In this document: in pieces, positions 25,328-33,119 of the stretch | How positions within the stretch are numbered: position 1 is the first letter of the stretch | Layout of the letters: each line of letters begins with the position of its first letter | Assembly (NCBI GenBank): GCA_034433615.1 | Contig: DAOUAJ010000255.1 | Coordinates: forward strand, 1-38,875 | Reading direction: 5' to 3' | DNA from: DAOUAJ01 sp034433615 | GTDB taxonomy: Bacteria > Chloroflexota > Anaerolineae > DUEN01 | Length of the DNA stretch: 38,875 nt | Translations under genes and position numbers: made by a program | The notes under the pieces: generated by a model | Databases searched by the model: none | Told to the model about the DNA's origin: nothing | The model's input: the letters and a program-made list of their open reading frames with translations, nothing else

Positions 25328-26271
25328 GCGGATTCGCCATCGAGACGAAGGGATTGACCAAGCGGTACGGCAGGGTGACGGCCCTGGATCACCTCGATCT
25401 GCGGGTGCCAGAGGGGGCGCTCTTCGGGTTCATCGGCCCTAACGGCGCCGGGAAAACGACGACACTGCGCTTGTTAGCCGGGCTGTTGGACCCGGACGAA
25501 GGCGAGATCTGGATCGCCGGCAAACGCATGGACGACGAGTCGCGCGAGCTGCTTCGCCTCATCGGCTATATGCCGGACTTCTTCGGCGTTTACGAGGAGA
25601 TGCGGGTGTGGGAGTACCTCGATTTCTACGCTCGCTGTTACGAGGTGCCGGCCACGCGGCGCGCGGCGATTATTGACGAGCTGCTCGCGCTAGTGGGCTT
25701 GCTGGACAAGCGGGATGACGACGTGAACGCCCTCTCACGCGGCATGCAGCAGCGCCTGTGTCTGGCCCACGCGCTCGTGCACGACCCGCAGATTCTGCTC
25801 CTGGATGAGCCGGCCTCTGGCCTGGACCCACGAGCCCGCGTCGAGATGCGTGAGCTGCTGCGAGAGCTCGCCCGGATGGGCAAGACGATCGTCGTCAGCT
25901 CTCACATCCTGGCCGAGCTGGCGGAGATGTGCACCCAGATCGGCATTATCGAGCGCGGCCGGCTCGTCGCCAGCGGCGACATGGAGAGCATCCGCCGTCA
26001 GATGGAAGGGGAGCGGCTGCTCCACATCCGCGTGTTGGGCGATCCACACGCGGCCCTCGCCCGCTTGGACGGTTATCCTGGCCTTGGACAGGCTGTCCTC
26101 ATCCCGCAAGAGAACAGCCGTCCCCTCATCGAGGTCCCCTTCAGCGGAGATGAGGGGGCCGTGGTGAGTTTGCTGGCGCATCTGGTCGCCGGCAACATCC
26201 CCGTCGTCAGCTTTCAGGAGGCGGGAAACGACCTGGAGGAGGTCTTCCTGCGGTTGACGGAGGCATCGTGA
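25324..26271 (+). CDS. ABC transporter ATP-binding protein (ABC-2 type exporter)
   Basis: A 315-residue ATPase with GPNGAGKTT Walker A (38-46), a Q-loop region (GYMPDFFGVYEEMRV), an LSRGMQQRL signature (137-145), ILLLDEPASGLD Walker B/D-loop (157-168) and an H-loop SSHIL. A C-terminal extension of about 90 residues is typical of CcmA/NatA-like exporters. The start overlaps the stop of the membrane protein gene, and the stop overlaps the permease start, so the three are translationally coupled. It powers the permease encoded next. The cargo is unknown. Confidence 0.95.
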   Translation: MSGFAIETKGLTKRYGRVTALDHLDLRVPEGALFGFIGPNGAGKTTTLRLLAGLLDPDEGEIWIAGKRMDDESRELLRLIGYMPDFFGVYEEMRVWEYLDFYARCYEVPATRRAAIIDELLALVGLLDKRDDDVNALSRGMQQRLCLAHALVHDPQILLLDEPASGLDPRARVEMRELLRELARMGKTIVVSSHILAELAEMCTQIGIIERGRLVASGDMESIRRQMEGERLLHIRVLGDPHAALARLDGYPGLGQAVLIPQENSRPLIEVPFSGDEGAVVSLLAHLVAGNIPVVSFQEAGNDLEEVFLRLTEAS

Positions 26272-27395
26272 TGTGGGCTAATCCCATCCTCGTCAGGGAG
26301 CTTCGCTCCCGCATGCGCGGGCCGCGGGCATTTGTCATCCTGACGACGTTTCTGCTCCTGCTGGGAGCGTTCGCCTATGGTCTGTATTACATGGTCACGT
26401 TCAGCCAGGCCTTCTCCGGCGGCGGGCCTCCATTGGGCGCGGTGGTGGGCCACTCCATCTTCACCGGCCTGGCTCTGTTCGAGCTGACGCTGGTCTGCGT
26501 CATCACGCCGGCGCTCACGGCCAACGCGATCAGCAGCGAGGTGGAGAGGAAGACGCTGGACCTGTTGCTGGCCACACCGCTCTCACCGGCGTCCATCCTG
26601 TGGGGCAAGCTGATCTCGGCGCTCAGCTACGTCTTCCTGCTCATCCTCGCCGCAGTGCCGATGGCGAGCCTCGTCTTCATCTTCGGCGGCGTCACCATCG
26701 CCGATATACTGAGAGCGTTGGGTGTCCTGATGATATGTGCCATCACCTTGGGGGTTATAGGGTTGTTCTTCTCAACCTGGCTGCGACGTGGCGGCCGCGC
26801 GACCGTGGTGAGCTACGCGATGCTATCGCTGTTGGCGTTAGGCACCTACTTTCTGTACCTCGTGATCGGCGTAGCGCGCAACGCCAATCCGCCGCGCGCG
26901 CTCCTCCTCCTGAACCCCATCGCGGCGATGGCGTCGGCCATCAGCGAGGATGTGCGCTGGGGAACGTTTGTGCCGGTGATGTCGCCCTTCGCGCCGCTCG
27001 TGTGGGCGCTCGGCGGCAACCCGATCGGCTCCGCCCCGGGCATCGGCGATGGCGCGGGCCTACGGCCTCTCTGGCACTACACGGCGGGTCTGTATGCGGC
27101 CATCACGCTTCTGCTGTACATCGCCAGCATACAGATGCTCAAGCCGATGCGGCGGTGGCGCCTCCGCCGCGCCGAGCTCCTGAAACTGGCGGCGCTGCTG
27201 CTGGCCCTCACCGGCATCGGCTACGCGCTGTACGGCCCTCCCAGCTACGCCCGCTTTGGCTACTTCATGGTCGCCACACCGACGCCCATGCCCGCTAGGG
27301 TTGTACCGGTGATCCCCGAACGCGTCATCATCAAGCCGATCCCTGTCCCAACCCCTACCCCGGTGGTAGCGCCGGACACGGACCATAAACAGTGA
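26268..27395 (+). CDS. ABC-2 type transporter permease
   Basis: A 375-residue polytopic protein starting MMWANPILVRELRSRMRG, the usual ABC-2 N-terminus (NPI-REL). Membrane helices are visible at about 20-45 (FVILTTFLLLLGAFAYGLYY), 60-85, 105-130 (SYVFLLILAAVPMASLVFIF), 140-165, 180-205 and 270-290, with one more near 305-325. VERKTLDLLLATPLS is the conserved coupling stretch. The C-terminus ends in a Pro/Thr-rich tail (PIPVPTPTPVV). The ATG overlaps the ATPase stop. It forms the membrane half of the exporter. Confidence 0.92.
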   Translation: MMWANPILVRELRSRMRGPRAFVILTTFLLLLGAFAYGLYYMVTFSQAFSGGGPPLGAVVGHSIFTGLALFELTLVCVITPALTANAISSEVERKTLDLLLATPLSPASILWGKLISALSYVFLLILAAVPMASLVFIFGGVTIADILRALGVLMICAITLGVIGLFFSTWLRRGGRATVVSYAMLSLLALGTYFLYLVIGVARNANPPRALLLLNPIAAMASAISEDVRWGTFVPVMSPFAPLVWALGGNPIGSAPGIGDGAGLRPLWHYTAGLYAAITLLLYIASIQMLKPMRRWRLRRAELLKLAALLLALTGIGYALYGPPSYARFGYFMVATPTPMPARVVPVIPERVIIKPIPVPTPTPVVAPDTDHKQ

Positions 27396-27434
27396 GGGTG
27401 TGTCGCGCAGATGCCAGGCGAGGGAGTTCAAGGA

Positions 27435-29036
27435 ATGAGCGCAGATGCTGCACCAGTTGACCAACTGAGCGCCTTTCTCCGCTTGCTTGGACGGCGATTG
27501 CGCCTCCGAGATGGCGTGGAGCTGGCGACGTGTTTCGCCTGGATCCCGCTGCTGTTGACATGCGCCATCCTGCTGATCGGCCGGCTGCTTCTGTGGCCCT
27601 ACAACGCCTGGTGGGCGTGGGCACCGCCTATGGCGTGGCTGGTGGGCGTGTCCGCCTGGATGCTGGCACGTCCACAGGCGCTCATGGACGTAGCGCGCCG
27701 CGCCGACATCGAGCTGGCGTTGCAGGAACGGCTGTCCACCGCGTTAGAGCTAGCACAAGACAGCAGCCGCTTCGACCGGGATCTGGCAGCGCGCCAGCAG
27801 GCAGACGCCCTGGGCGTGGCCGGCCGGATTCGCCCGCGTCGCGATCTCCCCATCCGCTGGCCCCGTCGGGCGCTGGCAGGGGCCGCCGTCCTCCTGGCGA
27901 GCGCGCTCGTCCTGACGGCGCTGCCCAACCCCATGGACGCCGTCCTGGCCAAGCGCGCCCAGGTGGCGCAGATGGCGCGGGAAGAGGCGGAAAAGCTGGA
28001 ACGGCAGGCCGAAATGCTGGAGGAATCGGAGGCCCTCGACGAAACCGAACAGCAGGCGCTCCTCCAGGAGTTGCGCGACCTGATCGCCAGGCTTCGCGAC
28101 AACCGGGGAGACCGCGACGAGGCGTTGGCCGACCTGGCCGAGCTACGAGAGGGCCTGCGGGAAAAGCTAGACCCCCAGTCAGCTGCTCGTCGGTCGGCGC
28201 TGGCCGGTTTGACTGCGCAACTGGCCGAGCTCGCCCGCGCTGAGAACCGAACTCCAGGGTCGGGAGAAGCGGCGCAACTGCTGGAGGAACTCCTCCAAGA
28301 CGTCCCTCAAATGAAGCCGGAGGAACGTGAGAGACTGGCGCGAGGGCTGGAACAGGCGGCGACGCGTCTGAGCGTAACGGATGCTGCGCTGGCACAAACT
28401 TTACAACGGACAGCCACCGCTGTACGTCGCGGCGACGAGAGAGGGATACGCGCTTCTGCCTCGGAAGCCATTGCAGCGCTTACCAGGGCTCAGCGCGACC
28501 TGGATCTGCAAGCTGCGCTGGCACAGCTCCTAAGCCAGGTGCAGGGAAGCGAGCAACGCCTGGCCCAGGCAGGCCGGGGCCGGCAGCCGAGTGGTCGCGA
28601 TGCCAGAGGCGATCAGCCCGGGCCGGGACAGAACCCTGGACAAAGCCCGGGCCCGGGCGCTCAGGCCGGATCGGGCGGCGGCACCACGGCGAATCGGCTG
28701 CCGCCGGCGAACCGTGTGGGCCGCGCCGGCGATCCCACACAGCCCAACCGAAGCTATGAAGCGGATTCCACTGTGTACGCGCCTCAGGACGAGCTTTCAC
28801 TTGGCTCCACCGGCGTCTCTGACTTCATCCCGGGCCAGGAAAACCCCGGCGGCCAGATGCAGACACGGGAGAGCCCATCCCTTCAGCCGGGGATGGCCGG
28901 CACCAGCCTGCTCCCCTACCAGCAGGTCTACCGGCAATATGCCGCCGAGGCTGCCCAGGCGATGGAGCGAGAGTACGTCCCGCTGGGCTTACGCGAATAC
29001 GTGCGAGAGTACTTCACGAGACTGGAGCCGCGATGA
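27435..29036 (+). CDS. Membrane coiled-coil protein (DUF4175-like arrangement)
   Basis: About 533 residues. Two membrane helices lie near the N-terminus (ELATCFAWIPLLLTCAILLI and WAPPMAWLVGVSAWML), followed by ADIELALQERLSTALELA and a third hydrophobic segment (ALAGAAVLLASALVL). A long Glu/Ala/Gln-rich coiled-coil spans about 170-360, then a Gly/Pro/Gln-rich disordered stretch (GPGQNPGQSPGPGAQ). The C-terminus is ordered, including REYVPLGLREYVREYFTRLE. This layout resembles proteins found beside MoxR/BatA genes. The start at MSADAA (27435) is preferred over 27411 because GGGAG lies upstream. The stop overlaps the MoxR start (ATGA). Confidence 0.75.
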   Translation: MSADAAPVDQLSAFLRLLGRRLRLRDGVELATCFAWIPLLLTCAILLIGRLLLWPYNAWWAWAPPMAWLVGVSAWMLARPQALMDVARRADIELALQERLSTALELAQDSSRFDRDLAARQQADALGVAGRIRPRRDLPIRWPRRALAGAAVLLASALVLTALPNPMDAVLAKRAQVAQMAREEAEKLERQAEMLEESEALDETEQQALLQELRDLIARLRDNRGDRDEALADLAELREGLREKLDPQSAARRSALAGLTAQLAELARAENRTPGSGEAAQLLEELLQDVPQMKPEERERLARGLEQAATRLSVTDAALAQTLQRTATAVRRGDERGIRASASEAIAALTRAQRDLDLQAALAQLLSQVQGSEQRLAQAGRGRQPSGRDARGDQPGPGQNPGQSPGPGAQAGSGGGTTANRLPPANRVGRAGDPTQPNRSYEADSTVYAPQDELSLGSTGVSDFIPGQENPGGQMQTRESPSLQPGMAGTSLLPYQQVYRQYAAEAAQAMEREYVPLGLREYVREYFTRLEPR

Positions 29037-29998
29037 ACGCAAACCTTTTCACGCAGACCGCCCACGCGATCGAACGAGAAGTGAGCAAAGTCATCGTCGG
29101 CCAGGCCGAGCTGATACGCCACACATTGATCACGCTGCTGGCCGGCGGCAACGCGCTACTGGAGGGCGTGCCCGGCCTGGGCAAAACCCTGCTGGTGCGC
29201 ACGCTGGCACAGGCAGTGGACTGCCGCTTCAGCCGCATCCAGTTCACACCCGATCTGATGCCGGCCGATATCGTGGGCACGATGTTGCTCGCCGAGGATG
29301 ATCACGGGCACCGCACCTTCCAGTTCGAGTCAGGGCCGATCTTCGCCAATTTGGTATTGGCGGACGAGATCAATCGCGCGACGCCCAAGACGCAATCGGC
29401 GCTGCTGGAGGCCATGCAGGAGCAGACCGTGACCGTGGCGAAGACGATGCACAGGCTCCCGCAGCCCTTCTTCGTGCTGGCGACCCAGAATCCGCTGGAG
29501 ATGGAAGGGACTTACCCGCTGCCGGAGGCCCAGCTCGATCGTTTTTTCTTCAAGATCGAGGTGCCCTTCCCCGCTGTGGACGAGCTGGTGGAGATCGCCG
29601 AGCGCACCACGGGCGCGGAAACGCCGCACGCCCAACCGGTCGCCACCGGCATGACGATCGTGGCGATGCAACAACTGGCCCGTGGCGTGCCTATCGCCCG
29701 CCACGTGACGGAAGCCGCGGCGCGTCTGATCCGCGCCACGCATCCCGACGACCCGACCGCGCCGGAGGTTGTGCGTCGCTATGTGCGCTACGGCGCCAGC
29801 CCGCGCGGCATGCAAGCGCTGATCCTGGCCGGAAAGGTTCACGCGCTGCTCGATGGACGCTTCAACGTGGCGCTCGACGATCTGCGCGCGGTGGCGCATC
29901 CGGCTTTACGTCATCGGCTGATCCTGAACTTCGAGGCCCAGGCGGAAGGCGTGGATGTGAACGCGATCATCACGAAAGCCCTGGAGCAGGTGATGTAA
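29033..29998 (+). CDS. MoxR-family AAA+ ATPase
   Basis: A 321-residue chaperone-like ATPase that remodels or activates client proteins, usually with VWA-domain partners. Walker A is GVPGLGKT (45-52) and Walker B is LVLADEINRA (Asp111, Glu112). ATQNPLEMEGTYPLPEAQLD is sensor 1 and the MoxR hallmark, and RYGASPRGMQAL is the sensor 2 region. It overlaps the coiled-coil gene by 4 bases and is followed within 8 bases by a DUF58 gene, the canonical MoxR-DUF58-VWA order. Confidence 0.95.
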   Translation: MNANLFTQTAHAIEREVSKVIVGQAELIRHTLITLLAGGNALLEGVPGLGKTLLVRTLAQAVDCRFSRIQFTPDLMPADIVGTMLLAEDDHGHRTFQFESGPIFANLVLADEINRATPKTQSALLEAMQEQTVTVAKTMHRLPQPFFVLATQNPLEMEGTYPLPEAQLDRFFFKIEVPFPAVDELVEIAERTTGAETPHAQPVATGMTIVAMQQLARGVPIARHVTEAAARLIRATHPDDPTAPEVVRRYVRYGASPRGMQALILAGKVHALLDGRFNVALDDLRAVAHPALRHRLILNFEAQAEGVDVNAIITKALEQVM

Positions 29999-30006
29999 GT
30001 TCAACC

Positions 30007-30918
30007 ATGTCTCACCCTATCGCCCAGCCATCCCAACCCCGATCCCCCCAACTTTTCAGCGAATCCTTCCTCCGCCAACTGGACCAGCTCGCGCTCCTGA
30101 GCCGGCGCATGTACTACGGGCAAATGCAGGGAGAACGGCGGTCGCCCAGGCGAGGGCCGTCGGTAGAGTTCGCCGATTACCGCTCTTACGTGCTGGGCGA
30201 TGACCTGCGCGCGGTGGACTGGAACGTGTACGCCCGCCTGGAGAAGCTGTTTGTCAAGCTGTTCGTCGCCGAAGAGGAGACGACCGTCCATTTCCTGCTG
30301 GATGCCAGCCAGAGCATGGGCTTCGGCCATCCCGACAAATGGCGTTACGCCGTGCGCCTGGCCGGCGCGTTGGGCTACATCGCGCTGGCGGGCATGGATC
30401 GGGTGAAGGCGGCCACGCTGGGAGACGATGGCCTCCGCCCTATGCCCGCTGTGAGCGGCAAACGCCAGGCCCTGACCTGGTTCGGCTGGCTACAGGCGCA
30501 ACAGCCGCGCGGCCAGGCGCTCTTGGGCCCGATGTTGCGAGGCTATGCCGCTCGTGGACGGCCGATAGGCCCGGCGCTGGTCATCAGCGACCTGTTCGAT
30601 CCCTCGTGGGGGGAGGGGCTGGCGGCGCTGTGCCATCACCAGTTCGAGGTCACCGTGCTGCATCTCCTGTCGCCCCAGGAGGTGAGCCCTGACCTGGAGG
30701 GGGATCTCAAGCTGATAGACAGCGAAAGCGGCCATGCCGTCGAGATCACCGCCGATTACGACCTGCTGGCTTGCTACCGCCGCCGTCTGGCGGCATGGCA
30801 AGCGCAAGTTCGGTCATTCTGCGCTCAACGTGGGATTCATTACGTCTTCATAGAGACATCACTGCCACTCGAGACACTGCTGCTCTCACTCCTGCGCCGG
30901 CAAGGGGTGGTGAAGTGA
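30007..30918 (+). CDS. DUF58 protein with VWA-like fold
   Basis: A 303-residue cytoplasmic partner of MoxR. The DUF58 signature is RRGPSVEFADYRSYVLGDDL, then RAVDWNVYARLEKLFVKLF (48-86). The metal-site-like DASQSMG is at 99-105 (DxSxS), and LVISDLFD gives a further acidic residue. No membrane segment is seen, unlike longer DUF58 proteins that carry an N-terminal anchor. The start lies 8 bases after the moxR stop. The role is inferred from association with MoxR. Confidence 0.92.
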   Translation: MSHPIAQPSQPRSPQLFSESFLRQLDQLALLSRRMYYGQMQGERRSPRRGPSVEFADYRSYVLGDDLRAVDWNVYARLEKLFVKLFVAEEETTVHFLLDASQSMGFGHPDKWRYAVRLAGALGYIALAGMDRVKAATLGDDGLRPMPAVSGKRQALTWFGWLQAQQPRGQALLGPMLRGYAARGRPIGPALVISDLFDPSWGEGLAALCHHQFEVTVLHLLSPQEVSPDLEGDLKLIDSESGHAVEITADYDLLACYRRRLAAWQAQVRSFCAQRGIHYVFIETSLPLETLLLSLLRRQGVVK

Positions 30919-30925
30919 GGGATCA

Positions 30926-31026
30926 CGAAGTCGCGAAGGGTCGCGAAGGACGCGAAGCGCGAAGCGCGCGAAGACCTGCGAGTGCCCCCTCGTCCCTTGT
31001 TGCCTTATTGCCTTGTTGCCTTCCGC
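30926..31026. repeat. CGCGAAG and CCTTGTTG short tandem repeats
   Basis: GCGAAG-type units recur every 7-10 bases from 30926 to 30974 (TCGCGAAG, ACGCGAAG, GCGCGAAG). From 30995 to 31026, four consecutive octamers read CCTTGTTG, CCTTATTG, CCTTGTTG, CCTTCCGC. They lie in the 217-bp gap that interrupts the otherwise tight gene cluster. Confidence 0.75.
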
Positions 31027-31057
31027 CTATTTTCAGGAAAATTCCCCATGAACTTGC

Positions 31058-31091
31058 GTTCACCAGCGTTCGGATGAAAATGCTGGTGAAC
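31058..31091. repeat. 10-bp inverted repeat GTTCACCAGC/GCTGGTGAAC
   Basis: Perfect arms at 31058-31067 and 31082-31091 enclose a 14-base loop. It directly abuts the next palindrome. No T run follows, so it is not a standard terminator. Confidence 0.7.
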
Positions 31092-31118
31092 GTAGGACAA
31101 ATTTCAAATTTGTCCTAC
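31092..31118. repeat. 27-bp perfect palindrome centred in GGACAAATTT-C-AAATTTGTCC
   Basis: GTAGGACAAATTT, one C, then its exact complement. It is AT-rich against a GC-rich background, and lies 7 bases before the AAAGGAG ribosome binding site of the BatA-like gene. It is probably a dispersed palindromic repeat, possibly a regulatory site. Confidence 0.75.
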
Positions 31119-31135
31119 ATTTTCAAAGGAGCCCT

Positions 31136-33112
31136 ATGTCGTTTCTGAGCCCGTTGGCCCTCGCCCTCGCCGCTTTAGCCGTGCCCATCGTGGCGCTCTA
31201 CTTCCTGAAGCTACAGCGCGAGGAGCACGTCGTCCCCAGCACCTATCTGTGGCGCACCCTGGTGCGTGATAGCGTGGCCAACGCGCCCTGGCAGCGCCTG
31301 CACCTCAACCTGCTATTGTTGCTACAACTGCTGACCCTGACCTCCCTGGTGCTCACGCTGGCGCGCCCTTTCACCTGGACCGAAACGGCCGGCGGCGATC
31401 ACCTGATCCTGATCCTGGACACGTCGGCCAGTATGCAGGCCACCGACGTGGCCCCTAACCGTCTGGGCGAGGCGGTACGGCGGGCCCAACGCCTGATCGA
31501 GCGCCTGCCGGCCGCCGCCCGGGTGACCATCATCGCCGCCGGCAACCCCACGCACGTGCCTGTGTCCAGCTCGACGGATCGCAACTCGGCCGATCGGGCG
31601 TTGCGCTCCCTTCCGGCTGGTGTCGGCAGCAGCGATCTATCGGCCGCGCTCAGCCTGGCCAGCGCGATCGCCGCCCGCGAGCGCGATCCGGAGATCGTGA
31701 TCCTTTCCGACGGAAACGTGACCCTGCCTCAGCCTCAGCCGCCACTGCCCGGTCGAGTTCGTTATATCCCCATCGGCCGCGGCGCTGCCACTCCCGACGC
31801 CGTGGCATCCAATCAGGGGATCACCATGATGGCTTTGCGTCGAACGGCAGGAGGCCAGGCCCTGTCCGCCTTCGTCCAGGTATCCCACTTCGGCCCGACG
31901 CTTGTGGAGCGACGGTTGCTTCTGTACGCCGATGGACAACCGGTGGCCGCGCGCACGCTCACGCTGCAGCCGTACCAGCCGCAACCGCTGACGTTCGAGG
32001 ACCTGCCGCCCGACGCGGGCGCGATCGAGGCGCGGCTGGAAGGCCACGATTTTCTGGCCCTGGACGATGTGGCATGGGCCGTGCCGCCCACGCCATCGGC
32101 GCTGAAGGTGAACCTGATCAGCCGTAGCAACCGCTTCCTGGAGACGGCCCTCGCCCTCCTGCCCGGGGTAGAAGTCACGAGGATCGCCCCGGAGGATTAC
32201 CAGGCCCGGCCTCCCTCCCCTTCGGCGGCTCCGGCCGACCTGACGATCTTCGACGGCGTGCCCCTGCCCGAGGAGCTGCCCGGCGGAGCGTTGCTCATCC
32301 TGGCGCCGATCGGCTCCACCCGGCTTTTCTCGATGACGGGCGCCATCGAGCGACCGTCGGCGATCGCCGCCCGCGCCGATGAACCGTTGCTGCGCTACGT
32401 GGATTTGCGCGGCCTGCAGATTCAAGAGGCCGCCCGTATCCCATTACCCGACTGGGCCAGGGCCATCGTCGTCGCCGATGGCCCCGATGCCCGATGCGCG
32501 TCCCCAGCGCCGGCGAGCTCTGTCCCCTCGCCTGAGGCCGTCTGTCCGCTGCTGCTGGTGGGCCAGGCCGAGGGACGCCGCGTGGCGGTTCTGGTCTTCG
32601 ACCTGCGTAAGTCTGATCTGCCGTTGCGGGTGGCGTTCCCGCTGCTCCTGGCGAACCTGCTCGATTACCTGAGCGCTGAGGCAAGGGCCGGCGGCGCGCT
32701 CGAACCGGTGCGCCCAGGGCAACCGGCGATGCTCTCCCTGCCGCCGGGGGTGACGACGGTCACGGTGACCAGGCCGGACGGCACAGTCGCGCAGATGGAC
32801 GCGGGCAATGGCCTTGCCACGTTCAACGACACGACCCAGTTGGGCATCTACACGGTGGAGGCGAACGGCCGCTCTCAACGGTTCGCGGTGAACCTGTTCG
32901 ATGCCAATGAGTCAGCGATCACCCCTAAGCACACGCTTCCGCTACAGGGCACGGCGGAAATTGAACCGGGCCATGAGGCCCCCAAGAGCCGTCAGGAGTG
33001 GTGGCGATGGGCGGCCTGGCTGGCGCTGGCGCTGTTGGTGAGCGAATGGCTGTACGCCCATCGAGGAGAGGTGGCTCGATTGCGGGCGGCGATCGCGATG
33101 AAGGGCAAATGA
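31136..33112 (+). CDS. BatA-like membrane protein with VWA domain
   Basis: A 658-residue protein. The N-terminal BatA domain has two membrane helices (LALALAALAVPIVALYFLKL; LNLLLLLQLLTLTSLVLTLA ending in ARP). A VWA domain carries the metal site DTSASMQ (Asp95-Ser99). A beta-rich region follows, and then a C-terminal membrane helix (WAAWLALALLVSEWLYAHR). It has AAAGGAG 5 bases before the ATG. Such proteins work with MoxR and DUF58 partners (Bat operon logic), apparently in envelope stress or assembly; this is inferred by family. Confidence 0.88.
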   Translation: MSFLSPLALALAALAVPIVALYFLKLQREEHVVPSTYLWRTLVRDSVANAPWQRLHLNLLLLLQLLTLTSLVLTLARPFTWTETAGGDHLILILDTSASMQATDVAPNRLGEAVRRAQRLIERLPAAARVTIIAAGNPTHVPVSSSTDRNSADRALRSLPAGVGSSDLSAALSLASAIAARERDPEIVILSDGNVTLPQPQPPLPGRVRYIPIGRGAATPDAVASNQGITMMALRRTAGGQALSAFVQVSHFGPTLVERRLLLYADGQPVAARTLTLQPYQPQPLTFEDLPPDAGAIEARLEGHDFLALDDVAWAVPPTPSALKVNLISRSNRFLETALALLPGVEVTRIAPEDYQARPPSPSAAPADLTIFDGVPLPEELPGGALLILAPIGSTRLFSMTGAIERPSAIAARADEPLLRYVDLRGLQIQEAARIPLPDWARAIVVADGPDARCASPAPASSVPSPEAVCPLLLVGQAEGRRVAVLVFDLRKSDLPLRVAFPLLLANLLDYLSAEARAGGALEPVRPGQPAMLSLPPGVTTVTVTRPDGTVAQMDAGNGLATFNDTTQLGIYTVEANGRSQRFAVNLFDANESAITPKHTLPLQGTAEIEPGHEAPKSRQEWWRWAAWLALALLVSEWLYAHRGEVARLRAAIAMKGK

Positions 33113-33119
33113 CGCGCAG

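Noticed and set aside
31637..32425. A 262-residue ORF antisense to the BatA-like gene.
   Set aside because: Arg/Gly-rich shadow typical of the antisense of GC-rich genes, with no domain.
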